A stretch of DNA of 64,000 nt, taken from contig CM067354.1 in NCBI GenBank assembly GCA_034190875.2, forward strand, positions 5,882,424 through 5,946,423, written 5' to 3'. Below, in pieces: positions 14,925-30,612 of this stretch. The notes below the pieces were generated by a model that saw only the letters and a list, made by a program, of their open reading frames with translations, was not told the DNA's origin and made no database searches. Position 1 is the stretch's first letter. Each line of letters opens with the position of its first letter. Origin of the DNA: Urechis unicinctus. Taxonomy: Eukaryota > Annelida > Polychaeta > Xenopneusta > Urechidae. Both the position numbers and the translations under genes were made by a program.

Positions 14925-15290
14925 AGCAGACAGACAGATGAGGCAAAAGGTGCGCTTAATTTCTGGTATAGGCAGTGAGTAATTTAATCGCACCCACTTC
15001 ACACAATAAATGTAAATAATTCATCTAGTTGATCAAATCATTGTCAGCTAAAATTGACTTATGGCCTGCCAATGTTTATAAATGCGAAATGAGATATTTA
15101 TTTTTTGTATGGGTGAATGAAATCTTTCTTGATTTTTACACATATCAACAATGTCTTAAATTTCCTCTTGTATCATGAGATCAACATATTCGTTATGTTA
15201 GCAAACCAATAAACCTCGAGGGATCTGTTATTGCTAGAAGTACTGTTAATATACGACACACAAAATCAGTTGGCTCATCGAGCAGATTGC
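14925..15290 (+). repeat. Module M3, copy in unit I (unit right end)
   Basis: The segment contains ATAGGCAGTG, TTTAATCGCACC, ATGGCCTGCC, GATCAACATATTCGT, GTTATTGCTAG and ATACGACACACAAAATCAG in that order. The order is kept at 40498, 53512 and 62885. Confidence 0.82.
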
Positions 15291-15650
15291 CCATGCTGTA
15301 ATCAGCAATGAAGAAGCGAAATAGTCGTTCAGTGTCTTGAAACAACTTTTAACATCCGCATCCGAATGCCATGATTTAATATAGTTTAAAAGGTGAGACT
15401 CAATTAGCACTTATCAACGGCAACCTACTTGATAATGATGTAAACTGGTAGGATATTGTGTCTCTGATAAAGCAGTATTCAATAGCTAAAGCAGTATACC
15501 ACAGTTAGTATAATCGACAATGAGCGTCTACGAGTGGAGCCATTTGGCCCTCGGTACAGATGCATCTTTCAATCCGTCAAATTCTTGCGTTCTCGCGAAT
15601 ATACCCTAATCATTTTTAGTTCACGCTAACCACCAAGCACCGGGTTAATC

Positions 15651-18600
15651 TACGTTGTAATTGTCTTATGAAGGCGTCGTTCAATTTGTAGGCTAGAACA
15701 AACAAAGCAAGATGGGTCAATTGCATGTAGGTGGTTTTATGGCATGTCGTTCCACGGCAACTTCGTTACTTAACCGTTGATGTTCTGACTTCAAGGTTCC
15801 GATTCATTTATTGCGAACATAGAAATGCTCTTGGCAACTAAGTAAAAGACAAAGACTGACTGATAGCGTTAATACCACTTCAAGCGTTAATTCGGCTAAG
15901 TGCACCGTTTGATTGGCTATACCTTCTAACGATTCGTATCTAATGCGATTATGATGCATCCTGTAGCTTTATTCACATAAAGCTTTCATTGTTTCCGCGC
16001 TTTCTATATTAATGTAGATAAATAAATATTTGCATGCTTTGAAACGATCGGATGTATTAATATGGGTTTATTGTTCTCTAGATACCAGCAGCCAATGCTT
16101 TTACACGCCCACCCATTTTGTCTTGCATTAGGAAACCATCAAAGTGTCCTGCTAAATACGGGTGAGTATTGCATCTAACTAAGATGTGTTTGCATCAATT
16201 ATTAGCCGAGCCGAGGCTTCTCTCGGATCCATGTTCGCGCTATTTAAAGATTTGGGTTCGAATCCTCACTCGTGCGAAATGCACAGAAACGGTGTCTATG
16301 TTGATATTTAGCAGTGAAGTTTATGGCACATTCTGTTTGTAACCAAAATTGCCAAACAGTATCAGGTCAAACCATTCTAGTACTACTGTATTCCTTTCCT
16401 TAAACTTTTTGCAGGAAGACTAGTCATTTGTAGTGTTGCTGCTAGTTAATCACACACTAAAGACCTTTTTCCATGCCATCTGCTGCATACGCAAATGGAC
16501 AAGAAGTCCGCTCGAATTAGACTGAAAAGTATTATCTGACCTATTTTACTTCACATAATTGGTCTTAGGGACCAATTATCAGCATCGTGGAAATAGATGA
16601 CTGAAGCCGGCTGACAAATAGCCACAGTCACTCACATAGAAAGTCATCTTGATGAATGAGCAGTATCTAGCCTGGCAGACACCATGCTGCTTTCATCGAT
16701 CAATATGTTCAGCTTATAGGGAAATACACTTACCAATGACGCAGTTTATTATGGACATGAAGCGCATATTAGTATGTCAGCCCATGCATGATTTTACAGG
16801 CTGTACATCAAGTATTGCGTCTTTGTGTTTAATTGGAAACAGTCATAAGCAACAAAATATAACTTCGTCAGGCGGTCTTAATCATAATTTGTATTCACAT
16901 TAAATGTTGAAAAGAAAGAAGGTAGAGGTTTAACCGGAGCGTAAAACCCCAAGTAAGGTTCGGTATTTTTAAAAAGACGCATGCTCAGTTCGCATCGTAT
17001 TTCCCTACAGCATTATGTTAAATTTATTCAAGGTTACAAGCACGTAACTATTGAATAAGATTCACAATAGGGTACAATGTATGGTTACTCTTGTGTACTC
17101 CCTTTATGCAGGACAGCAATTACCATAGGTTTATGATTTTCCCGGTAAGTAGTAAGGATCCTTTCTCTCAAAGCTATTATATTTTGTGCTCTGTTCGTAA
17201 ATTATATATACGTTATATGGATCGCCTTGAAGTAAGCCATGAACGCAGCAATTCAGAACATATTTTATTTCGCTGCATTTGCTTATTTTAATGAGCCACT
17301 CGAGCACAGCTGAAGCTGCACATCGCAATCAATTGATAGGACTAGTGGGAAGCCGGACTCGGCCGCATACCCTATAAATGGACCTTGCAATATAGAGCTT
17401 GTGGCTGTTTGTTGGTCCAGTTATGCATAGGGCCCAGTTATGCACAGATATGTTTTTTTTGTTTTCATAGCTGGTCTTAAAACATTACCCTTTAAATGCT
17501 TCGATTCTGTCAGGTTCTAAATTGTACACAACGGAAAATAATAATATCTTTCGAACAGCTTAAAAAACGAGAATTTATTTGCGTAGCGACCCGCAAAGAC
17601 CTGGAGTCGACCATGGCTTACATTTACAGGTTCAGATTTGGTTTTCGAGAGGTTTGGATTATGATGCGCCAACAGAAAACGGTCGTTGCTATGGTCGCAA
17701 GTTGTAAATAAACAACAGACAATAAATTAACAACTGGAGATTCTTTGAAAACAACCATAAAATACCCAATATTCATGCGTCCTAACTTAGACCGCATTAC
17801 CCTAGGTACCAAGGAGCCGGCGATGTGTGCAGAATACGATTCATTAATCTGTAGTTTGTGAAAACGAAGCGAGAAAGTAAGGAGGCAGAGCAGTGCTCTA
17901 TAGTAGTAAGTTCATCTCAGATATCACTCAGTCAGCGTGTTTAGTGCCTTATTAAACAGGCAGACAGAGTTGACAACACAATTCCTTTTAATTATTGCTG
18001 TGTTCATAATGAAAGAGTGATGGAACATTACCTGAACTATCACGTTTGACTAGGATTAATGTATTCGTTTGCACAACATTACCCTGAGAATATCAAAACC
18101 TCGTAAACCACAAAACCAAGTGAACCCTCGGCTCTTATGGTCGCTTCTACAGCCGTTTCAGTCTTGCCGCCCTAGCATAATTGCCTCATTAATATTATAT
18201 AGCCAACATTTGCCCATCACTTTTTGCCGCTATTTTGAAAATCATTCACCTAATATCAGTAAATATTTTAACCAGGTAGGTTTTTTTCCGGTAGAGGACA
18301 GATATGAAATTTGTTGAGCTGTCATTGGAGCATGGCACACAATATCAATCATTTGTCTAATACACAGTTTTACTCTGGCAAAGTCGCGGGAGAGTGTGCC
18401 AAATGTACGTGTGCAAGCTTCTGATTATATCAGCAGTCCGTCGGGCGTCATTATGGGAATATCTAATGGGACACATCTGGTGTGGAATAACTTCAGTGAA
18501 TGAGGGTACACTTTTATGGGCGATATAGACGCTGTCTCTATTGCATGTGGTGACGGCTGAATTATTCATCACTGAATGTTACAGGCGGGTGTTATCATCG

Positions 18601-19513
18601 GATTCAGTGTGAGTAAACTAGATAAGCAGAAATGTTTACAAAGCCGAAGAATGTGGTCATTATTTTCTCACAAAACAGAGAGTTTCATTTTTTGTCTGTA
18701 ACGATGATAATGGCAGGCGAGAAAGCATATATTTGTATATTTCTTTTTGCACCCCATATATGCAGAATACCTTTTTATTAAAGCTATCCAGTTTATATTG
18801 AAGAATTCCGCAAAACAGAGGTGCTTATGACCTTATGAAATATGAAAATAACGGACATCCCTAGTGACTTAACAGCGTGTCGATGCATTGGCAAATTCTT
18901 ACATGCGACTAGAAACGTTTAAAAAAACTCATGTTAATGTTAGTTAAAACGTCACAAACACTTCCCATGTTGCACCTACGTGCATGATTGTGTGACCCGC
19001 TAATCCAATCAATAAAAAAAACTTCACTATGCAGAACAAACGGGTAATGCACGCCGTATTTGTGCATGGTGTATCACATGTTGTTGGATTTATTGATGTA
19101 AGAACTGTTCAACAAATACTTTACTGCAATGTTATTGTAATATGATAGTCCTACTAACAGATTCTAGTCACATCAGCTGATAGAATGGACGTTTTTGTGT
19201 GATTGGAAGAAGACATGAATCACACTAAGTCTTACAATCCCCAAGTTTTATCACGGATAAAAAACTATTATCAGACAATATGTCGCCTCCATTTTAGCGC
19301 ACCAATATCAAATAAAAGAATGAACATATAACATCAAAAGAACTGGCAATAGAAATACTGATGGTAAATGGTAGAGGTTCATAATCACAAACTTCTGGTT
19401 TGCCTCATGCTAACCGTTAATATGCCTAGGGCCTTGAACACGCATTGCACAATCATAGCGTCAAGACCTTATGCTGACCTCTGTGACTGTGAATCATTTT
19501 TTCCATAAAATAC
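15651..19513. other. Spacer between units I and II, no gene seen
   Basis: About 3.9 kb has no clear match to the units except M1 at its right edge. Apart from a tRNA-like internal promoter (16196-16275), nothing is recognised. Open frames of 60-85 codons at 16649, 17091, 17496 and 18069 show no domain, no codon pattern and no paralogue. Confidence 0.5.
16196..16275 (+). tRNA. tRNA-like sequence or SINE head, degenerate
   Basis: A perfect Pol III B-box (GGTTCGAATCC) is at 16255-16265. About 50 bases upstream (16203-16216) is an A-box-like TAGCCGAGCCGAGG. This resembles the leucine/serine class of tRNA, and the spacing fits a tRNA with a moderate variable arm. The T-arm stem is imperfect (TTGGG against CCTCA) and I cannot pair a convincing acceptor stem. 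It is therefore more likely a tRNA pseudogene or the head of an old SINE than a working tRNA. No SINE tail or A-rich end is obvious downstream. Confidence 0.38.
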
Positions 19514-19690
19514 CCTATTAAGCCCACCTGATCCATTAATCCGATGGTTGCACGATCTATGAATACACTTAACATTGTCATGCATACTAAACAGGTTGAA
19601 TAAGTCCAATTCATCGCATGTATAAATTGGTTAATCCAAATATTATTTGATGCATTGATCTGAACTCTGCTGAAAATATCTTACCAAGCT
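19514..19690 (+). repeat. Module M1, extra copy between units I and II
   Basis: It carries the M1 word series (CCTATTAAG, GATCCATTAATCC, CTATGAATACA, CATGCATACTAA). It lies just before unit II, outside the place M1 occupies in the other units. It is probably the remnant of a further, mostly lost unit. Confidence 0.75.
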
Positions 19691-21612
19691 CCCACTAAAA
19701 TTGACGGCGGGTATCTATCGACTGCGCATTTGTATGTTAAATATAGCAACAAACTACGGGATTTAAATATCATTAGCCATCTAAATGGACATTTACTTTT
19801 GCAGCGCACAAATCACAGGCAAGCGATAAGAACTTCAGTGTAACGGCGGCACACCGGAATAGTTACAGACTTAATAAATCGCACGATATCCTCAAAACAG
19901 TTAAATTGACTATATGGATTGCAGTAACTTTGGATTGCAGTGCGTAATGATTATTTAAATAACTGTTCGTGAGTGAGATATAATTTTTTTGCATATTGTT
20001 TTCAACCAAAACAAAATTATTAGTTCTTTTAACAATTAGTACTTTGGGGATGCCAATATTCGAAGTGTCGATGGTTCTCATTGCTTCATGAACCCATGGG
20101 CTCATAATATCATCTGTGCTTACTACCCAGAAATTAGAAACGTACATAACCAACAAGCGGATAGTACTAATGTCGATACGTCTATAGTTACATCCTGTTA
20201 ACGTTCACTATTTATGATAATGGCTGATACATTATTGTACACTATACCGGAGGCGAGTATGTACCAGTTGCGTAAGTTAATCTCATGACAAAAGTAGTCC
20301 GTTATATATGTTCATCGGCTATGCACAAGCATAGCGCTAGCCATGGTGGTGCCAGGCTACCAAATCTCATTCCTTATCTAATATAATGATTATACAAGTG
20401 AGTTCATCGACTTCTGGCTCACTAAATCAACTAAGGCGGCTTATTGCAGGTTTCAAGTGGAAATAGAAGATCAAACATTTATTTGATATCAAAGATAATG
20501 AAGCGTGTTAGCAGCAGAATAATCAAAGTCCACATATGTGTATGAAAGTATATTGTCCGTGTCATGTTATTAGGAGTAGATCTTCGTTAATCTATTGTTG
20601 AAGTTTATCTAAAGCTACCATCATATTTCGGAACGCAATGGCTTGAATGGACACTGTAACAAAGCAATGGTTCGTTCTGTCCTTCAATGGATGGGGTAAC
20701 GGAGGGTTTGTCAGTTTTTATCTGGATCGTTGTTGTATTCGATTGGATGCATGCGTGTTACGACAGTCTTCTGTCGGGCTGTGTTTTTCTTTGATGTGCA
20801 CTGCGATATATGCCACCCTGCGTTTGTGAAGACAAAACCTGCTGGGAACACATTATCCCTGTGCGTTACGAGCGTTGTCATTTGTAGATGATCGTCAGAT
20901 GTCCATATATTGTGCACTTTACACTGCTGAACAGCATGGAGGACTTGCTTTCTCCCTTTTCGAAAGTTGTTTTAAGTGCATACCATATGATAGTTGATTG
21001 GCGTGTATGATAAGCGATGTACATGGCACCCTTGTTCTTCGATCGTTAGGGTGATGAACATTTTTTATAGCAGAAAAGCAATATAATAATCCTACAGTGC
21101 GCTTATACTGTTACCTTATTGCATATGGCTGTGTCTAAAATCAGCCAAAGCTTTCTAACAATTCAAATATCAGAACTAGTTTTGGCTCTCATGTTACTGA
21201 GATCCGCCATTCTAGTCACGAGTTAAGGCCACAGTGGTCGCTTCGTTGAAGGTTTGACTTCTATGTCCTAAATTACAATGTACTCAAGAAGGCGTTGAAA
21301 AGGTTTAGTTTTTGTTGTTATATATGTGTGTTCCATGCCCTCTTTTACCAAAAAGAACGTATTAGATACATACTTCAATGTCCTTAATGAAGGCTTGAAT
21401 GATTGATGCCGATATGTAAATATCTACTCTTTATGACCATATTAGTGTAGTCCAGGTGTTCGAAAAGGTATTGCTATTCCAGTCCTGCGGGCATAACATT
21501 TGTCTTGCTTGCTACTTGCATCTGTTTCATGTCGGACATGTTATTTGTAGGTTTGCTACGTTTTCCAAATAACCATTAGCTGCTAGGCATAACAAAATGA
21601 ACGTCGTCGAGT

Positions 21613-21785
21613 GTATCATCTCTTTGCAAGGTAATGCAAATTTGGTGGAAAGCATGTGATTTTTACCGGCTGACCCTATCAGTATACCTGTAAATAGACA
21701 TAATTGTATTGTCCCTATAATGCCATGGTAACACGTCCTTGTCCGCATCATCGCTGCGTTATGACCTGTGATCAGACAAAGGTTT
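21613..21785 (+). repeat. Module M2, displaced copy inside unit II
   Basis: Unit II has an extra 415-bp block (21486-21900) that unit I lacks near 1840. Part of it reads AAGCATGTGATTTTTACC, ACACGTCCTTGTCC, CATCGCTGCGTTATGACC, GATCAGACAAAGG, which is M2. The copy sits about 14 kb upstream of the normal M2 place in the same unit. Confidence 0.7.
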
Positions 21786-23195
21786 GCACAAATCATACCC
21801 AGTTGATCTATGCATATGAGCCTTGACTTATTAACTTGTTATGTGAGCGGACAATCTGTTAAAAATGCGCATGTGTACACTCCGTCTCATGTCGTATGCA
21901 GTTGTTATGCTGACAACTCGACCCGATCCAAAGAGGCAGTTATTTGAGAAAGGAGCTAATGGAGCAACTGATCGACGATGAAGATCATTCAAATATTTGA
22001 CTTCAGCATGGCAGAGTAATTGCAGCCGTTTTCTTGAATTAAAAAAATTAAGGGTTACCCCTTTTCACTCAATATCTGGTTCCCGTGGTTGTCTTAACGC
22101 AACTTATGTCACAAATACTCTCTCCTTCCGTGTAATCGCGATACACTAAATCCAACCGATGTCGGCAGTAGAGCTTAAGCCGAACTTTATATTAAGAGAC
22201 AATTGTAGAGATAAAATGCACACATAATTGTAGATTAGGCCGAGTTTAATAGACACCTTCAGCTTGTAGAAGTAATTGGTTGATAATGTAATGCTCAATT
22301 GGACACTCTTTGTTGACATCATATTACTTATATTAACAACGCGTAAATGTATGCGTGTATGTATGTAAATGGGCCAATTAACAGTTTATCTCAAAGATTT
22401 TTTCTTTCAGCTGCCGTGCCTGGCTTTGCATCTGCCAAAATCATTGAGCGTATATAACAATAACCTATGATTTATGACTCAATATATTATGCAGTTAATT
22501 GTTATTCTCTCATGCAGATACAGCTGAGAGAAGGAAGTAGTTTTGCAGACTATATTATCATTGAGAACGACAATGAGCTAATGGCGCTTAAGTGAACGTA
22601 AATCGTTGATGTGTTACTGACATGTCGTTGCTGAGATACGGCACGTGCATTGCATCAAGAACAACGCATCGCGTCGACTTGTGTTATTCACAAACGATTT
22701 GTCAAGGTGTTTTCAACAGATATAACTGGACGCTCTAATAGTTATAACAACGGATGTCTTATTATCCTGGTACTGGTGAATACTTGTCTCACTAAGACCC
22801 TTATATTCATAATTTATGATCCGCAACTATCATTGAGCTTCAGAGCGTATTCTAATCGCCAGCAACGGGCTCATATTGGGTCAATGCCAACAATCGGAGA
22901 ATATTATAAATCAATATTTCAGACACAGCTAATTGAATCACGCAATAGTAGAGTCGAGTAAATAATGTCTGAGTTCATTTGAAATATAAATTCTCAGGGC
23001 GTGAATTATTTTATAATCGCATCCTTAATTCAAGTAACATTAATATATGCTTTATTAATGTGCTGCGGAAAAATGTGAAAATTATAGTAGAGAAAGCAAC
23101 TTATTCACCGTCAGCTCGCCAAAATTATAATGACAATTAAAGATGTATAATGGTAGTATATCAATTAAATAAGGGCCGCAACATTGGCGGGTAGG

Positions 23196-25402
23196 CGGTC
23201 TGTCACTTTATACAGTCAGCTTTAAATCATTCATCAGGTTGCTGCATTTTATTGGTGAACGACCCGTTTGCGCTTGCAATTCGACATAAGAAATGTTTTA
23301 TATACGTTAATGATTACAGACCAGTGTGCCACTTGATCGCCTTCCATCACATAAAAAATAGGATTTACCGAGTAACAGAAGAGAATATTAAGCAACTCTG
23401 TGCAATAACTGCAGCAAATATTGATGCCAACTTTCGTAATCTCAACATGTAGTCTGTGTTATTTATCACGGTGGTTCACAAGCAAGGGGACTGACACCTC
23501 TCTACCTCTTAATCCAAATCGCCTGGATTTTCCATTTCTACTTCGATCATCAGATATTTGGAGCATGCGATTGCATGGTATTAATCCTACAGACACACAT
23601 AGACAGTACGGATATTAAGCAGATTGTTCTCGTTTCAGTCTGTCCGAATATACAACTCATTCCAGCTCCCGGCACGTGATTGCAATCAACGACAACTATT
23701 ACCATGGGGATTATTCTGCTTTGGATGTAGCACATATTTCATACGGTCACTAATGCATCCAATCGAAAAAGGGATACCGCTTTTGTTTAGCTACTGGCGA
23801 CCCGCTTGACAACCAAATGTACATGTAAAAAGTGTATCAGTGGCGCGAGCTGATAGTTCTTGCTGTCGGCAATTACGTCAGTTTAATGTACAGTAAACGT
23901 TTAGGAGTGGACCGATTTCATGATGATCACTGAATCAGCATTGCGGGTTTTGCTTCCTGTATTGATTGTTATGTAGAAATACGTATTACCTTGACAGTAA
24001 CCACGGCCTACCTTGCACGCAACGAAACGCACCACATTGTTGTCATCGTCGATACGTTTCCATCCATGTATTACAGAGTGCAGGTACATTAATAATTGCT
24101 GTTATATTGCACCGTTTACATCATCTGTTCTTTCAATTGAATTACATGCAACGTTTTTGCAACTTAATTACTACACAATGCTGATGATCACACCTGATCC
24201 AAAACGTATCATTTCTACCATTACCAAACAATCGCCCGGCTGCATACAAATCACACTGCGCAAAACCATCATGTAGGTATCTCCCCTCGTGATTAACTAT
24301 GAGTCCGCATGTGTCTTGCGCTTGAAAAACTTATTTCAATTCATCAGTGTAAGCTTGTCTGAGTCTAAACAAAGGAGCAATCCTACACAATCAGGCGGTT
24401 CTCGGAATGACGAAAGTCAGCGTCGCCATATCAAGCTGCTTATCTACTCGCAGTGATGGTATTTATCATTATTGAACATTGTCTACGTCCACTGAAATCC
24501 GTTTTTCATTCTACATATCAAACTGGGTGCCGTACATGAACATCTGTTGACCATTGCCTATCAATCAACCCCATGTAGGCCTATCCCTCCAGGATTATGC
24601 TGATGCGTGCTTGATTATCTATTGCAGTAACAATATTATGGTAGCATCGCATATCCTAACCTTATTCCACCAGAATTCTCCATGAAATGTTCATCAAAAT
24701 ATAACAAGACGTTGGTGACCTATCAACACAACGACATATTGCTAAATTCTGGGAAGAGTTTCGAAAAAAATCATTATTTTGCAATGGTTATGGTTTGGGT
24801 TTTCATCGCAAATACAGAATTCTCTATAGAATGCTCATTTAGATGTAACATGATGTAAACTGATTGTCTGTCAAACAAACGGCATATTGTAAATTCAGAG
24901 AAACTTTTCAAGAACAATTATTCTTCCCAACAGCGATGCTTACATCCTTGTACACTTGTAAAATCCTCTAATGTAGGAAATGATCTCCATCATAGCGACA
25001 TAATGGCGAATGGCGCTCATAAACAGACCATAAATAGTGCATGTGTTCCAAACCGTGTGCTGCTTTAACGGACTACTTATAATCTGGCGCCATCATACTG
25101 GTAACAGAGTGATTTGTTTGTTAAAACCGATGGCCTCTCGATTGGCTCAGGAGCAGATGTATCATGTATGCACTTTACTCCTATATAATATATTCCTTAT
25201 GGTGCTGTTCTCGGAGCGATAAGTCATTGAAAGCCAACCTTAAACTCCCCGATTATACGATCGGTGAATGCAGGAGCCCGTTATAGCGAACCATGTCATC
25301 ATGATTTAAGATAAGCTGACAAATTCGACAGCGAATTACACTGCACACTGCTCTAATAGATAGTCAGTCGGAAGATAGTGGAATGACTTAATTGGTTTTT
25401 CC
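23196..25402. other. 2.2-kb block present only in unit II
   Basis: Unit I has an unrelated 0.7 kb here. Several short open frames on both strands have no recognisable motif. A local degenerate tandem duplication (24671-24932) is the only internal structure I see. Confidence 0.5.
24671..24932 (+). repeat. Local tandem duplication, period about 146 bp
   Basis: Two copies start at 24671 (CCAGAATTCTCCATGAAATG) and 24817 (ACAGAATTCTCTATAGAATG). Both continue through a CATATTG(C)TAAATTC word. They are about 70% alike by eye. Confidence 0.65.
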
Positions 25403-25801
25403 ATAAACTGCATCCGGGTTGTTTTTATTATTTTGAATAAGAAGTGAGGTCAGGATATGACTCGGCATTCACCTGGTGCACCATACCCTACCAACAGGCG
25501 TTAGGAATTTAACATCAAATTTCTGCTTGTGATAAGGCGTGTGGATCAATTTCCTTTGTATATAAAACTGCGAGATATGAATATGGCCCACAACCATTCG
25601 TCTGACCTGTGTAAAGTCACCGCTGTGCAACGGAGGAGTATTTAATTCGGCTGCCGTTAACACTAAGCCACCAACCACAGCTTAGGTAACAATGTAGAGA
25701 CGCTAATCGTACTATAATTGTTGGTGAAACTACTGAATCTGTTACGACTAAGCAGCAGTGCCATTATATGCTTAACAAATCCAGTAAACATACAAAGCAT
25801 T

Positions 25802-26092
25802 ATATAGACCCGTCTTAGGCGACATCTGTAGGAGTAATCTATAAGGACATCTTTTTTCATCAAACCGAGGCTTTCGCTGCACCTGAGCCACAGTGTTGTC
25901 AGCATTACTTAAAGCAGCTCATTAAAAGCCCCTTGGTTGACGTGTAACAAAACGATAACGGAGGACATAAACACATTGACGATACCCCAGCTTGATTACT
26001 ACAGAATGTCCTGAAGTTGTGCATGGTAAACTCTGCTACTAAGTGTCAAGCGGCGCTCGACTAATGAGAGGAAATATTACCGCCTAAAACGT
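25802..26092. other. 290-bp block present only in unit II
   Basis: Unit I joins CATACAAAGC directly to the sequence that resumes at GACGTTG in II. No termini typical of a transposon are visible. Confidence 0.5.
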
Positions 26093-26532
26093 GACGTTGC
26101 TTACCACTACGCCACTGTAAACGGCTATTTACACGATAGACTTGTGAAATATTTTATCGTTTATCTGCCCATACGGCCCACCATATTGTATTATCCATGC
26201 ATGTTATATCTTTTTATGGTGCGTTTAGCGAGCTCAAAAAATGCATAACACACTTTTTCAGTATCCAAGTGACTGGAGAAAATCGATTTGCTGACAGCCA
26301 TTACATTGACAGATCACGCATTAAAACATTTTATTCCTCCCACAGGAGCCTGCCATAACCGGTTAACCAAAGTCCATTTGGCGCTCTAGTTATTGTGACT
26401 TTATTACGTTCTAACCACAAATGAAACCGTCCGTGCGAAACAAAAAGAGTTTATGCGCGGCGGGTTTATCTAAATACATGCGATATATCCACAAAAGCTC
26501 CGCAAATAAATTAGGTAATCCAAATATCGAGC

Positions 26533-28838
<2,306 letters not shown>

Positions 28839-29563
28839 ATGCAGCCAATACTATTCGAAATGCACAAGCAAGACATTTTTCCTCATACCCTTCTAACGTC
28901 TGGTATTGGTGTTAAGACTCGCATTACATAACCTAGTGTAAAAACCATGCAGAAACCATTACTTTGAGCATTAATGATACGCATTCACCAATAGAATGAC
29001 GATATGCTGGTCTTTTTTAAACTTGCGTTACAAGGTAAAAATCTGTATCTGTGAAGTCAACATAAAGAAACCTTAGTTGACGAACATTTGATTAGAAGCT
29101 TACAAGCCATTAAGCGCGAGGTGAAAACTTTCTGAAAAGCAATATCTAAACCACAATATAAACAATAACTATGAAGGCGTTGTGTGATTGAGGCCTAGGT
29201 ACATTTGAAATAGGACGAAGAAGAGCGTCATGAAGTACTTCTGATACTACTTATCCGTAGAGCAACTTCGTCGAGAAGGCGAGACGTTGGTGGGTAAAAC
29301 CCTGGATTGAATAAGTTATGTCTTAAGCAACTTGACATTGCCTGCACCCCGTAATTACCAATTGATCTGCGTCACGTCATATGCAGTTAGAACCGAGCGC
29401 AATTTTCTATGCCATTGTTAGTGTGTTGGACAATCAAGCAACAGTTGGCAAACCAATCTGGGAAACCGGTTTGCGCAAAGAGGTTACCTCCAAAGCGACA
29501 CAGTCATCTACGGTAATCACTGCTATAAACATACCCTACACTGGTTATGAACTAGCACAAACT

Positions 29564-29712
29564 TGAATGGCCTTTCAGTTGTCCACGACATTGTCATACA
29601 TGCATACGATTAATACTATGCAGGAGTTAATATATCATGTAACTCAAACTTAAATTGCCTTCCATTTGGCGAAGAACATTAACATACATGCATAACATTA
29701 ACTACATGAGGG
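29564..29712 (+). repeat. Local tandem duplication, period about 83 bp
   Basis: ACTTGAATGGCCTTTCAG followed by CATACATGCATACGATTAA recurs about 83 bases later as ACTTAAATTGCCTTCCAT followed by CATACATGCATAACATTAA. Unit I has only one copy (5857-5915), so the duplication arose in unit II. Confidence 0.65.
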
Positions 29713-29714
29713 AG

Positions 29715-30612
29715 GTGGTATACCGGATTACAACGGTTTGTACATAAATTAGAATGACTCTCAACAACTATTGCTGAACTTGAAACGGATCGGCAACACT
29801 AAAGGTCTGACTTTACACTCGTCCCTGATCTTGTAAGTTAAATGTACCATTTTAACCAAATAAGTATCAATACATTACAGATCCCACATGGAGGGGCAGA
29901 CCAATTGCCACGTGGCTTGACGGAGGTCAACACAAGTTTTTTAGAACGCACTGACGAGACATAAGCTACATTGTTACATAAGGTTCTACTATGCTCCACC
30001 AGGGGGAGACTGGCCTTAGTCGTCAAACATAACAATAACCGTCGTGGTATTGCATTGCTTCGAAAGATTAAAGCTGCCGTCTTTAAAACGCAGTCGTTTG
30101 ATTTGCAATTGAGTCGTTGTGAGACGACTCACATAAATAACAGAGGTGTTGGGAACATGAATGCCTAATTGCACAGGTGACGCAACTGTCATGCTTATGA
30201 ATTGCCATGTGTCATGATTGTAGATCTAAGACGTTTTTGGCGTAATATAACAATAGTCAGATAACAATGCATTCGCGTGACAAGACTAAATAAAATCAGG
30301 GATAAATTGCTGGTTTGCAAGTAAATCAAACGTTTTTATATCTTCCTTTGCGCTTTGGATTAATTCGCTAGAGCCACGGCTAGGCTTTTTTTTTGTTCTT
30401 TGAAATTTTCGACAATGCATCTGATTTACCGAAAATTCGTCTCTGTAGTAACAATGTTTGATATATCCTGCCTATTAAATAGGCCTAGCGTTTTAACCGC
30501 TGCATTGTCAACGTCTCAATATTAATGGGGCAATTTACATTGATGACTGATGAGATGAATAAGCAACTGGTTCTTGCTTCGAAACACCAAGCAACAGAGT
30601 AATTGCTTGTCA
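29715..30612. other. Unit II-specific block, no gene recognised
   Basis: Unit I goes directly from about 5915 to 5925 where II has about 0.9 kb. The segment 29880-30170 looks more GC-rich than its surroundings and has short open frames on both strands, but I recognise no domain. Confidence 0.45.

Noticed and set aside
22650-22961. 103-codon open frame in unit II
   Set aside because: The unit I copy has a deletion of about 50 bases that shifts the frame, there is no recognisable domain, and the surrounding DNA is decayed repeat.
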